Shown here: positions 47,541 to 56,819 of the stretch, piece after piece | Numbering within the stretch: the stretch's first letter is position 1 | Layout of the letters: every line of letters begins with the position of its first letter | Assembly: GCF_029937855.1 (NCBI RefSeq) | Contig: NZ_JAPYPC010000011.1 | Location: forward strand, 1-64,000 | DNA from: Christiangramia sp. | GTDB taxonomy: Bacteria > Bacteroidota > Bacteroidia > Flavobacteriales > Flavobacteriaceae | Direction: 5' to 3' | DNA: 64,000 nt | Position numbers and translations under genes: made by a program | The notes under the pieces: generated by a model | Seen by the model: only the letters and a program-made list of their open reading frames with translations | The model's database searches: none | Told to the model about the DNA's origin: nothing

Positions 47541-48197
47541 ATGGGCTTTTACAAAATGTTTGATTTTTTACGTCGACTCAACCGGAACAATTATAAAGAG
47601 TGGATGGATGAGCATCGAAATGAATATCATGAAGTGCGGGATTTCTATGTTGATTGGTTAAATCAATTGGATATAAAACTAGCTAAAATTGATTCAAATT
47701 ATTCACCCACTACCGGAAAGCAGGCAATAAATAGAATTAACAACAACCTTCTTTTTCATCCAAATAAACCGGTTTATAAAGACCATTTTGGAGCTGGCCT
47801 CGATAAGGAGAAAGATAAAGGGGATTTTTATATTCATATAGGAATCAATGAAAGTTTTGTAGCCGGAGGAATTTACAGGCCGAAAAAACAAATGCTAGAT
47901 AGTATTAGAGCTGCTATAGATTATAATGGTGAGGTTTTGGAAAAAATACTCCATAAAAAATCCTTTAAAGATACTTTTGGCGGATTGATGGAGGATGAAA
48001 AACTAAAAACTGCCCCTAAAGGCTTTTATCAAAACCATGAGCATATAGAACTATTGCGAAATAAGAGTTTTGCCGTAATGTCTAGCCTTAACCAAGAAGA
48101 GATTGTAAAAGATGATTTTCAGGAAAAACTTATAAGTATATATAGAGAAATGTCAGCTTTTCGTCACTACCTTAACAACGCGATAACTGTTCAATAG
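47541..48197 (+). CDS. DUF2461 family protein
   Basis: FLRRLNRNNYKEWMDEHRNEYHEVRDFY...NKPVYKDHFGAGLDKEKDKGDFYIHIG. Confidence 0.85.
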   Translation: MGFYKMFDFLRRLNRNNYKEWMDEHRNEYHEVRDFYVDWLNQLDIKLAKIDSNYSPTTGKQAINRINNNLLFHPNKPVYKDHFGAGLDKEKDKGDFYIHIGINESFVAGGIYRPKKQMLDSIRAAIDYNGEVLEKILHKKSFKDTFGGLMEDEKLKTAPKGFYQNHEHIELLRNKSFAVMSSLNQEEIVKDDFQEKLISIYREMSAFRHYLNNAITVQ

Positions 48198-48203
48198 AAA
48201 TTA

Positions 48204-48719
48204 ATGGATTTAAAATCATACGTTCGTGAAATCCCCGATTTTCCTAAAAAAGGAGTGAGTTATAAAGATATTACGCCCCTTTTACTGGATCACAAGGCAA
48301 TGCAACTCGCTGTAAAACTTTTTTTAGAGAATCTGCCCAAAGGAAATATAGATAAAGTAGTTGGCATTGAATCACGGGGTTTCTTATTTGCAACGCTACT
48401 TGCCGAAAAACTGAATGCAGGTTTTATTCCCGTTCGTAAACCGGGTAAATTGCCTTATCAGGTGCATAGGGAAGTATACGAACTGGAATATGGAAAAGAT
48501 TCATTAGAAATACATGAAGATGCCATTCTAAAAGGTGAAAAGATTCTTTTACATGATGATGTACTCGCCACTGGAGGTACGGCTGCAGCCACCTGTAAAT
48601 TAATAGAAAAATGTGGCGGAGAGATCGTGCAGTGTAATTTCCTGGTAGAGTTGGAGTTCTTAAAGGGGCTAAATAAGCTGAAAAATTACAATGTGTCCTC
48701 CTTAATTAAATATCCCTAA
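48204..48719 (+). CDS. apt: Adenine phosphoribosyltransferase
   Basis: VREIPDFPKKGVSYKDITPLL, VGIESRGFLFA, GEKILLHDDVLATGGTAAA. Confidence 0.97.
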   Translation: MDLKSYVREIPDFPKKGVSYKDITPLLLDHKAMQLAVKLFLENLPKGNIDKVVGIESRGFLFATLLAEKLNAGFIPVRKPGKLPYQVHREVYELEYGKDSLEIHEDAILKGEKILLHDDVLATGGTAAATCKLIEKCGGEIVQCNFLVELEFLKGLNKLKNYNVSSLIKYP

Positions 48720-48871
48720 TCCAGGGAGTTTTTTGTTACCCACAGTTTCCATCCTATAATTGCCATTTGTGCTTTGGAAGCATTCCGCAAATCAAAATCA
48801 TCCTTCTTGGAATAACTGGGGAGGACTTTTTTATTGAGTTTGGCAATTGTCTTGAAAATATGCTTTTTCAT
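48716..48871 (-). CDS. 51-aa small basic protein, conserved-looking flavobacterial family
   Basis: Reverse strand MKKHIFKTIAKLNKKVLPSYSKKDDFDLRNASKAQMAIIGWKLWVTKNSLD; not in ORF track because <60 aa; overlaps the apt stop codon. Confidence 0.75.
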   Translation of the reverse strand: MKKHIFKTIAKLNKKVLPSYSKKDDFDLRNASKAQMAIIGWKLWVTKNSLD

Positions 48872-48917
48872 CAATTCAACAATTAGTTATCTAATATACA
48901 ATTATAATAATGATGAT

Positions 48918-48943
48918 AAAAAGCCACTACACTAGCGGCTTTT
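48918..48943. terminator. Bidirectional terminator hairpin
   Basis: GATAAAAAGCCACTACACTAGCGGCTTTTATC palindrome between convergent transcripts. Confidence 0.7.
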
Positions 48944-48960
48944 ATCACAAATCATATTGT

Positions 48961-51216
48961 TTAATAGCTTCCATAATTGCTCGAAACGATAAGTTTACCA
49001 TCTTTTGTTAGGCCAATAATCACATGTGGTATACCTTCTGAGTTCTGAAAACTTGCACTGGCCATCTTCCCGTCTTTTGTTGTTGCCTTAATACTTACAG
49101 CAGTTATATCACCCTCCGAATTTCTCTTGATACCCGTAAATTCAGTTTCAATGTCTGCTCCAGATTTGATCATTTTTTTCAAATTTTTAATATTTTCTTC
49201 ATTGGAGTTTTTGTGAAGTACATACAAATCGGTTTTAACTGGATGAGATGTGTCTCCTTCAAATTTCTTAGTATAAATTTCTATCACACCATCTGAAGCC
49301 GCTTCCCCATATTTATCGGTTGCAGATGTTCCTTTTAGCACATTAATTTTTAATATGTTTTTAGGGTCGATTTTTTCCTTCTCGAAATCTCTCTTCTGAA
49401 CCTCTCCATTTAAGACGTATAAAGGATTGGATTGTTGTATAAATATTTGATCACTCGTGATCGTATTGTTGGATTCAGATATGCTTCCTGTATGTCTAGA
49501 ATTTAATTTGGTTGACTGAAAACCGATTATGTGGTCACCAGACATTTCTTTAATTTCTTCTGGGTCCTCTGTGAAAAATCCAGTTCCTGTAACTTCAACT
49601 TTCCCGGGTTTATCCTTCATCATTTCATAATCGCTCTTTTTCTGGAAACCTTCATCTTCAATACTTTTATTCTTTTTCTGTTTAGTCTTTTCTTCCGAAA
49701 CGTTCACCTGAGCATCAACTTTCATTATCCTCGATTTGCCATTTTTATCTATGATTAAATAATTCTGACTAAAATTTTTATCCGTTTCAAAAACCTGGTC
49801 ATCTGTAAATTTATCAAGTATTTTTCCTTTGCTGATATCTATAGAACCATCCTGACCACTGGAGCCGTATAAAGCAACAGATCTAATACCTGTTCTAATC
49901 TCTATAGGTCCCATGATTTTCACATATTTATTTCGAAGTTTATTAGCCTTAATGGGCTTACCCTCGATTATATAAAGTGGGTTATCACCTAGTGCCTCCA
50001 TCTGTTTATGAAGGTCTACAACTGAAATATCTGCATTTTCCAATGTTTCATAACCTATGTTGCCATCTTTATTTACAAAGATTTTGACCGGTTTAATACC
50101 ATTACTATTAGATTGATTATAAGTTCGGGTAATACCTTTAACAGGATCTGTAAGCGTGGATCTTATACTAATGATTTTCTCAGAATTAAATTTTAAGTCA
50201 AAAAATTTCAAAACCCTTCCATCTTTCTCAAAAATGTTTTCGAGTTTTTCAAGATCTTCTTCTGATGTCTTAGCATTGATTGTAATTGCCATCCCTTCCC
50301 TGGGATATTCTATTTGTGTAGAAACCTCTTTTTCAGTAGATGTTCGCACGTTTGCTTCAGTCTTCACATTAAATAGCAGCAGAAAAGCTAGCAAAACAGG
50401 CATCAGTAAGCTTAACTTCCATGCCGGACTTTGTGTGGATGATTTTTTGTTTAACATAAGGATTCGTTTTTTGATAAATGATTTGTAAAAATGATTAGTA
50501 AGTGCCGGTTTCAGGTCGGCTATAGAAACTTTTACCAGGGCATGCTGGTATTGCTTTAATTCAGCTTTTGACTTTACCGTTTCCCGGTCGGCAATAAATT
50601 CCAGGTTTTCTTCTACCGATTTTTTGTATACCCAAGCAAATGGATTGAACCATAACAGGCAACTCACCAGGTTCACCAGAAGAATATCGGCTGAATGTAG
50701 TTGTTTCGCATGCACCTTTTCGTGCTCTAAAATAAGGGCTAGGTCTTTATGGGAGTGTTGGGTTGGATTGTAAATTATATAATTAAAGAAAGAAAAGGGA
50801 AGTTGATTTTCTGACACTTCCAGATATTTTAATCCTGAATTTTTCTGAAAATCATGTGATATAATAATTTTAATGACTGTATATAGCTGAATGGAAAATC
50901 TCAATAAAAATAAGCCGGTGATGATGAAGTATAGAATTCCTGTGATCTGCCACCAGTCCACCGGAGTTTCCATAGGAATTTTGGAGGTTTCAGTAGTACC
51001 AACCAGGAAATTAAGGGATTGGGGTTTTTGCTCGATAAATACTTTCCGCGTAAAATAGATAAAAGGTAAGATTGTAGCGGTAATGATCCCGTAAGCTAAA
51101 TACTTCCTGTTTAGCTGGAAAGAAGTTTCCTTTTTGAGAAGCAACAAATAACCCAGATAAAAAATTCCTAGCAGGGCAGAGGCTTTTAAGAGATAAATAA
51201 TAATACTTTCCATCAT
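48961..51216 (-). CDS. BlaR1-like M56 metallopeptidase sensor with TonB-plug-like repeats
   Basis: N-terminal TM helices, LEHEKVHAKQLHSADILLVNL zinc motif; C-terminal NPLYVLNGEVQ...ILKINVLKGTSATDKYGEAASDGVIEIYTKK. Confidence 0.92.
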   Translation of the reverse strand: MMESIIIYLLKASALLGIFYLGYLLLLKKETSFQLNRKYLAYGIITATILPFIYFTRKVFIEQKPQSLNFLVGTTETSKIPMETPVDWWQITGILYFIITGLFLLRFSIQLYTVIKIIISHDFQKNSGLKYLEVSENQLPFSFFNYIIYNPTQHSHKDLALILEHEKVHAKQLHSADILLVNLVSCLLWFNPFAWVYKKSVEENLEFIADRETVKSKAELKQYQHALVKVSIADLKPALTNHFYKSFIKKRILMLNKKSSTQSPAWKLSLLMPVLLAFLLLFNVKTEANVRTSTEKEVSTQIEYPREGMAITINAKTSEEDLEKLENIFEKDGRVLKFFDLKFNSEKIISIRSTLTDPVKGITRTYNQSNSNGIKPVKIFVNKDGNIGYETLENADISVVDLHKQMEALGDNPLYIIEGKPIKANKLRNKYVKIMGPIEIRTGIRSVALYGSSGQDGSIDISKGKILDKFTDDQVFETDKNFSQNYLIIDKNGKSRIMKVDAQVNVSEEKTKQKKNKSIEDEGFQKKSDYEMMKDKPGKVEVTGTGFFTEDPEEIKEMSGDHIIGFQSTKLNSRHTGSISESNNTITSDQIFIQQSNPLYVLNGEVQKRDFEKEKIDPKNILKINVLKGTSATDKYGEAASDGVIEIYTKKFEGDTSHPVKTDLYVLHKNSNEENIKNLKKMIKSGADIETEFTGIKRNSEGDITAVSIKATTKDGKMASASFQNSEGIPHVIIGLTKDGKLIVSSNYGSY

Positions 51217-51575
51217 TTCTTTTCTTTTTCGATGATGTCCAAAATTTCACGTAGTTCCTCTGCACTAATTTTCTCCTCCCTGGCAAAATAGGAAACTACA
51301 TTTTTGAAAGAGTTGTCAAAAAAGCGCTTGGTGGCCATATTCATAAATTGCTTTCTGTATTTTTCCTTGCTTATAATAGGAAAATACTGATGAGTCTTTC
51401 CGTAGGCTTTATGTGAAACATAACCTTTCTCCTCCAGATTTCGAATAATTGTAGAAACGGTATTGTAATGCAGTTTTTGATCTTTTAACTCGGGAAGCAC
51501 CTCTTTTACAAAAGCTTTTTCAAGCTGCCAAAGCACTCTCATAATCTCTTCTTCTTTGTTAGTCAGTTTCTCCAT
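51213..51575 (-). CDS. BlaI/MecI/CopY-family transcriptional regulator
   Basis: LTNKEEEIMRVLWQLEKAFVKEVLPELKDQKLHYNTVSTIIRNLEEKGYVSHKAYGKTHQYFP. Confidence 0.95.
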   Translation of the reverse strand: MEKLTNKEEEIMRVLWQLEKAFVKEVLPELKDQKLHYNTVSTIIRNLEEKGYVSHKAYGKTHQYFPIISKEKYRKQFMNMATKRFFDNSFKNVVSYFAREEKISAEELREILDIIEKEKK

Positions 51576-51630
51576 TTATTTGCATTTTAAATTTTCCAAT
51601 TCTCAAATATAACGAAAAAAATAGTTTAAA

Positions 51631-51646
51631 AACTACAAACGTAGTT
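51631..51646. promoter_or_regulatory. Probable BlaI operator AACTACAAACGTAGTT
   Basis: Perfect 6-bp inverted arms, 4-nt spacer, upstream of TATATTTG (-7) on the minus strand before blaI. Confidence 0.7.
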
Positions 51647-51704
51647 GTGTTTTAATCTAGCACTTTTTTAAAGCATTTCTCCTATCTTCGCCAAAAATTG
51701 TTGC

Positions 51705-52649
51705 ATGAGCATTGTATTTCTATTGATTGGTTTTGTGTTGCTGGTAATAGGAGGGGAGTTTCTGGTAAGATCTTCCGTTGCCCTTTCATTAAAGCTAAAC
51801 ATTTCCAGAATGGTCATTGGGCTAACAGTGGTATCTTTTGCTACGTCTGCTCCTGAACTATTGGTAAGCTTACAGGCGGCGATTGAGGGTTTTTCTGATA
51901 TCTCCCTGGGGAATGTAATTGGCTCCAATATTGCCAATATTGGTTTGGTGCTGGGCTTAACGGCAATGGTATCTCCATTGATGGTAGATCGTGATTTCTA
52001 TAGGATTAACTGGCCAACCATGATGATTTTTTCTATCGTGCTCTATTTTTTTCTGTTAAGCAATAATGAATTATCCCGAATAGAAGGCGTAGCATTATTA
52101 ATAGGACTGGTTGCTTACCTGTTCCTACTTATAAAACGTTCCCGAAGAAAAGACAAGGTCATTGCAGAAGAAGTTGATGTATCACTTCGAAATGTAAGCG
52201 GATTTAAATTGACTATCTGGCTCCTTATTGGGATTGTTGCTCTTTGGGGTGGGTCTGAATTGTTGGTTAAAGGAGCTGTAGATTTGGCAACAAAACTAGG
52301 AATCAGTGAACGGGTAGTATCGGTTACCGTTATTGCGGTAGGAACCAGTGTGCCAGAGCTTGCCGCTTCCCTTATTGCCGCGGTAAAAAAAGAAAAAGCA
52401 ATTTCCCTGGGGAATTTAATAGGTTCCAATATCTTCAATATTGCATCGGTACTTGGGTTAACTGCTGTTATCAAACCTATTGTAGTTCAATCCTCCGCAA
52501 TTTTAACCAATGACATGTTCTGGATGCTTGGGATCGCTTTTATTTTGCTGCCTATGCTTTTAATCCCAAAATTCTCTGAAATGGGAAGGAAAGAAGGTTT
52601 TGCATTGCTTGCAGGTTATACCGTTTTTATTCTCCTAACTATTATGTAA
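51705..52649 (+). CDS. Calcium/sodium antiporter (CaCA family)
   Basis: GGEFLVRSSVALSLKLNISRMVIGLTVVSFATSAPELLVSLQAAIEG...GNVIGSNIANIGLVLG repeated halves. Confidence 0.93.
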   Translation: MSIVFLLIGFVLLVIGGEFLVRSSVALSLKLNISRMVIGLTVVSFATSAPELLVSLQAAIEGFSDISLGNVIGSNIANIGLVLGLTAMVSPLMVDRDFYRINWPTMMIFSIVLYFFLLSNNELSRIEGVALLIGLVAYLFLLIKRSRRKDKVIAEEVDVSLRNVSGFKLTIWLLIGIVALWGGSELLVKGAVDLATKLGISERVVSVTVIAVGTSVPELAASLIAAVKKEKAISLGNLIGSNIFNIASVLGLTAVIKPIVVQSSAILTNDMFWMLGIAFILLPMLLIPKFSEMGRKEGFALLAGYTVFILLTIM

Positions 52650-52650
52650 A

Positions 52651-52684
52651 CTGCCATTCTAAAAATGGCTTATAATTTTTTTCA
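52651..52684 (+). terminator. Intrinsic terminator after the antiporter
   Basis: GCCATTCTAAAAATGGC followed by T-rich tract. Confidence 0.65.
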
Positions 52685-52689
52685 GTAGT

Positions 52690-52876
52690 GTCTGATAAAA
52701 TTTAAAGAACGAACCTGAACAGAATTTTCAATAGTTCAGAGCTTTTAACTATTCCCTATACCCCGCTTTTACACATTTTATAATTATAGTATTTATTGAA
52801 AGACACAATTTCCAACTTCTTTTGGTTATCAGTTAGTTAAGTTCAGGTCTAACTCCTTATGTCTAAAGTGAGGCGG
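52690..52876 (+). repeat. Degenerate dispersed repeat, copy B
   Basis: Colinear blocks shared with the reverse complement of 46391-46558. Confidence 0.6.
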
Positions 52877-52901
52877 TCTGGTTTCTTCAACCGGACATAA
52901 G
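52856..52901 (+). other. Two mutually exclusive hairpins
   Basis: CTTATGTC/GACATAAG and GTCTGGTT/AACCGGAC share the GAC at 52894-52896. Confidence 0.4.
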
Positions 52902-53238
52902 TCAATTTTTATGCAATTCATATAGAAAGTACTTCTGCATAAATTTCCTTTAAAAGGAATGTTTCAAAATTTTTTTCTGATCATCTTAAATATCAGGAGA
53001 TAGTATTCAGGCTATTTATCGAAAAAATAATCTTTTTTTGAATCTTTAGGTTATAATCGGTTTATGACATTCGTAATATATGGCTTCTTTTCACATCGGT
53101 TTTTATGAACTGTTAAAAAACAGGGGTTCTTCTTAATAAAATCCTATTTATTTATTTTTAGCCCCTTTATTCTTATGGGGTAATTATTAATTTACATACA
53201 TTTGTCGCGTAAATTTTAAAAATCTTAATTTAGAATAT

Positions 53239-55425
53239 ATGCCAACTTTACGATTTCAAGCTTTAAAGGAAACACTTAACCGCAAACCAGTTAAGATCGA
53301 AGAACCTGCAAGAAGATCAGAAATTTTCTCCAGTAATGTTTTTAATGAAACGGTGATGCGCCAGTTTCTTACCAAGGAGGCTTTTGAAAATGTAACTGAA
53401 GCCATGCGTACCGGGAAGAAAATTGACCGTAATGTAGCCGATCACATTTCTACCGGAATGAAAGAATGGGCGATTTCTAAGGGAGTTACCCATTATACTC
53501 ATTGGTTTCAACCTTTAACAGGAACTACCGCTGAAAAACACGATTCTTTTTTCGAACCTTTATCTGAAGGTCTTGCTATTGAGAAATTTGGAGGTAGTCA
53601 GTTAGTGCAACAGGAACCAGATGCTTCCAGTTTTCCAAGTGGAGGTATTAGAAATACTTTTGAAGCACGTGGTTATACCGCATGGGACCCAACATCTCCT
53701 GCTTTTATCTGGGGAACCACATTATGCATTCCAACAATTTTTGTTTCCTATACGGGAGAAGCACTGGATAATAAGACTCCTTTACTAAGAGCGCTTCAGG
53801 CGGTAGATAATGCTGCCACCAATGTTGCTAAATATTTTGATAAAAACGTTAAGAAAGTGAATGCCACCCTTGGATGGGAGCAGGAGTATTTTCTTATAGA
53901 TTCTGCACTTGTTGCTTCACGACCAGATATAACCCTTACAGGTAGAACCCTTCTGGGACATTCTCCTGCAAAAGGACAGCAATTGGATGATCACTATTTT
54001 GGATCTATTCCTTCCCGGGCTATTGCTTTTATGATGGATCTTGAGATCGAATGTATGAAATTGGGGATACCGGTTAAAACCCGTCATAACGAAGTAGCAC
54101 CTAATCAGTTTGAGCTGGCACCTATTTTTGAAGAGGCTAACCTCGCAGTAGATCATAATTCATTAATTATGGATGTGATGAAAAAAGTTGGGGAAAGACA
54201 TAATTTAAGTGTCTTGATGCATGAAAAACCATTCGCCGGGATTAACGGTAGTGGAAAGCATAACAACTGGTCTTTAGCTACAGATACTGGAACAAACCTG
54301 CTTTCTCCTGGCTCAACCCCTATGAAGAACCTGCAATTCTTAACTTTCTTTATAAACACTATTAAAGCCGTTTATGATAATGAAGAATTGTTGAGGGCTT
54401 GCATCGCGAGTGCATCTAACGATCATCGTTTAGGTGCCAATGAAGCACCACCGGCAATTATTTCTGTATTTATAGGTTCACAACTAACGAAAGTTCTGGA
54501 TGAGCTTGAAAAGGTGACAGATGGTAAACTTTCTCCCCAGGAAAAAACAGATCTAAAATTAAATGTAGTAGGCAAGATTCCGGAAATTTTGCGTGATAAT
54601 ACCGATAGAAACCGTACTTCTTCTTTTGCCTTTACCGGGAACAAATTTGAATTCCGCGCCGTTGGTTCTCTTGCGAATTGTGCAAACGCTATGACCGTGC
54701 TGAACAGTATCGTGGCAAAGCAGCTTAAAGACTTTAAAGTAGAAGTAGATAAGTTAATCAAGGACAAGAAGATGAAGAAGGATGATGCGATCTTTAATGT
54801 TCTTAGAGAATATATCAAAAAATCCAAAAAGATCCGGTTTGAAGGTGATGGTTACGGCGAAGCATGGGAAAAGGAAGCAGAAAAACGTGGCTTAAGTAAT
54901 AACCGTACTACTCCGCAAGCTTTAAAAGCTCAGGTTAGCAAGAAGACCATCGCTTTATATAAAGAATTAGAGGTAATGAACCAAACAGAGGTCGAAGCTC
55001 GCCATGAGATCGAACTCGAGGAGTATGCGATGAGGATCCAGATTGAAGGTCGTATTCTTGGAGATATTGCCAGAAATCATGTGATACCTACCGCAGTTCG
55101 TTACCAGAATATCCTTATTGAGAATGTGCGTGGATTAAAGGAAATCTATACAGATGATTTTACGCGCCATGCTAAAGAGCAATTAGAGCTTATAGAAGGT
55201 ATCTCTGCTCACATCGCTAGCATCAACTCTAATGTAAATGCTATGATCGAAGCCAGAAAGATTGCTAATAAATTAGAGGAGGCTGAAGAAAAAGCTTTTG
55301 CTTATTGTGATGATGTAAAACCTTATTTTGAAGAGATAAGATATCATTGTGACAAGTTAGAGTTATTAATAGATGATGAACTTTGGCCATTAGCCAAGTA
55401 CAGAGAGCTATTGTTTACGAGATAG
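53239..55425 (+). CDS. glnN: Glutamine synthetase type III
   Basis: LGWEQEYFLID, KTRHNEVAPNQFELAPIFEEANLAVDHN, GINGSGKHNNWSL, RNRTSSFAFTGNKFEFRAVGS. Confidence 0.97.
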   Translation: MPTLRFQALKETLNRKPVKIEEPARRSEIFSSNVFNETVMRQFLTKEAFENVTEAMRTGKKIDRNVADHISTGMKEWAISKGVTHYTHWFQPLTGTTAEKHDSFFEPLSEGLAIEKFGGSQLVQQEPDASSFPSGGIRNTFEARGYTAWDPTSPAFIWGTTLCIPTIFVSYTGEALDNKTPLLRALQAVDNAATNVAKYFDKNVKKVNATLGWEQEYFLIDSALVASRPDITLTGRTLLGHSPAKGQQLDDHYFGSIPSRAIAFMMDLEIECMKLGIPVKTRHNEVAPNQFELAPIFEEANLAVDHNSLIMDVMKKVGERHNLSVLMHEKPFAGINGSGKHNNWSLATDTGTNLLSPGSTPMKNLQFLTFFINTIKAVYDNEELLRACIASASNDHRLGANEAPPAIISVFIGSQLTKVLDELEKVTDGKLSPQEKTDLKLNVVGKIPEILRDNTDRNRTSSFAFTGNKFEFRAVGSLANCANAMTVLNSIVAKQLKDFKVEVDKLIKDKKMKKDDAIFNVLREYIKKSKKIRFEGDGYGEAWEKEAEKRGLSNNRTTPQALKAQVSKKTIALYKELEVMNQTEVEARHEIELEEYAMRIQIEGRILGDIARNHVIPTAVRYQNILIENVRGLKEIYTDDFTRHAKEQLELIEGISAHIASINSNVNAMIEARKIANKLEEAEEKAFAYCDDVKPYFEEIRYHCDKLELLIDDELWPLAKYRELLFTR

Positions 55426-55451
55426 ATTATTTAAAATCGAATTATTTACTA

Positions 55452-55479
55452 AAGCCACGCCCAAAAGCGTGGCTTTTTT
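55452..55479 (+). terminator. Intrinsic terminator after glnN
   Basis: AAGCCACGCCCAAAAGCGTGGCTTTTTT. Confidence 0.9.
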
Positions 55480-55549
55480 CTTTAAAATTTACCGATTATT
55501 TACCAAAACTGTTTAAACTAATTATCTTTGAGGTCTCTAAGAAAAAATA

Positions 55550-56731
55550 ATGAGTAAAGAAGTTAGTAAGCGTTATTCAGGAAGAGGTGTTTCCGCCGGA
55601 AAAGAAGATGTACATAATGCGATTAAAAATGTAGATAAAGGACTTTTTCCGAAGGCGTTCTGTAAAATTGTACCAGATCATTTAACAGGGAGTGAGGATC
55701 ACTGTTTGATCATGCATGCAGATGGTGCTGGAACAAAATCTTCACTGGCGTATACGTACTGGAAGGAGACCGGTGATATTTCGGTTTGGAAGGGGATAGC
55801 GCAGGATGCTCTTATCATGAATATCGATGATCTACTTTGCGTAGGCGCAACCGATAATATCTTACTTTCTTCAACTATTGGAAGGAATAAAAATCTTATT
55901 TCCGGTGAAGTTATTTCAGCAATTATTAATGGAACCGAAGAATTAATTTCAGAACTCAAAAACTTTGGAGTCGAAATTCATTCTACCGGCGGAGAAACTG
56001 CCGATGTGGGGGATCTTGTAAGAACTATCATTGTAGATTCCACAGTAACTGCCAGGATGCCTAAAAATAAGGTTATTGATAATGCAAACATCAAACCCGG
56101 CAATGTTATAGTTGGTTTATCATCTTCCGGGCAGGCTTCTTATGAAAAAGAATATAATGGCGGCATGGGAAGTAACGGATTGACTTCTGCCCGTCACGAT
56201 GTGTTTTCCAAAATCTTAGCTGAAAAATATCCGGAAAGTTTTGATGATTCGATCCCTGAAGAATTAGTATATTCCGGCACTAAGAAACTTACCGATGAGG
56301 TGGCAGAGAGTCCCATAGATGCCGGTAAATTAGTGCTTTCCCCTACCAGGACCTATGCTCCTATTATCAAAAAGATCCTTCAGGATGTTGGGAATGAAAA
56401 TATTAATGGAATGGTTCATTGTAGTGGAGGTGCCCAAACCAAAATATTACATTTTATAGATCAAAACCATATCATAAAGGACAATCTTTTTGAGACACCA
56501 CCGCTTTTTAAATTGATTCAGCAGGAAAGTAAAACCGACTGGAAGGAAATGTACCAGGTTTTTAATATGGGACACCGAATGGAAATTTATGTGGATGAAA
56601 ATTTTGCCTCAGAAATCATTAAAATTTCAGAATCCTTTAATGTAGATGCAAAGATCATAGGCAGGGTAGAAGCTTCAGAAAATAAGAAACTATCTATCAA
56701 AAGCCCGCATGGAATGTTTGAATATAGTTAA
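55550..56731 (+). CDS. purM: Phosphoribosylformylglycinamidine cyclo-ligase (AIR synthase)-like
   Basis: YSGRGVSAGKEDVHNAIKNVDKGLFPKAF, HADGAGTKSSLAY, MNIDDLLCVGATDN, STGGETADVGDLVRT. Confidence 0.93.
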   Translation: MSKEVSKRYSGRGVSAGKEDVHNAIKNVDKGLFPKAFCKIVPDHLTGSEDHCLIMHADGAGTKSSLAYTYWKETGDISVWKGIAQDALIMNIDDLLCVGATDNILLSSTIGRNKNLISGEVISAIINGTEELISELKNFGVEIHSTGGETADVGDLVRTIIVDSTVTARMPKNKVIDNANIKPGNVIVGLSSSGQASYEKEYNGGMGSNGLTSARHDVFSKILAEKYPESFDDSIPEELVYSGTKKLTDEVAESPIDAGKLVLSPTRTYAPIIKKILQDVGNENINGMVHCSGGAQTKILHFIDQNHIIKDNLFETPPLFKLIQQESKTDWKEMYQVFNMGHRMEIYVDENFASEIIKISESFNVDAKIIGRVEASENKKLSIKSPHGMFEYS

Positions 56732-56819
56732 TATTAACTGTACAGCGTTTAAATTAAGCGGTAGTTGGTGACGCGATTTAGATAATTCAGTTTAATTTGA
56801 CAAGAAGTAACTTAAAAGA

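Noticed and set aside
46391-52876. Composite transposon bounded by inverted repeats
   Set aside because: Copies are highly degenerate, there is no transposase and no target-site duplication was recognised; reported only as a dispersed repeat pair.
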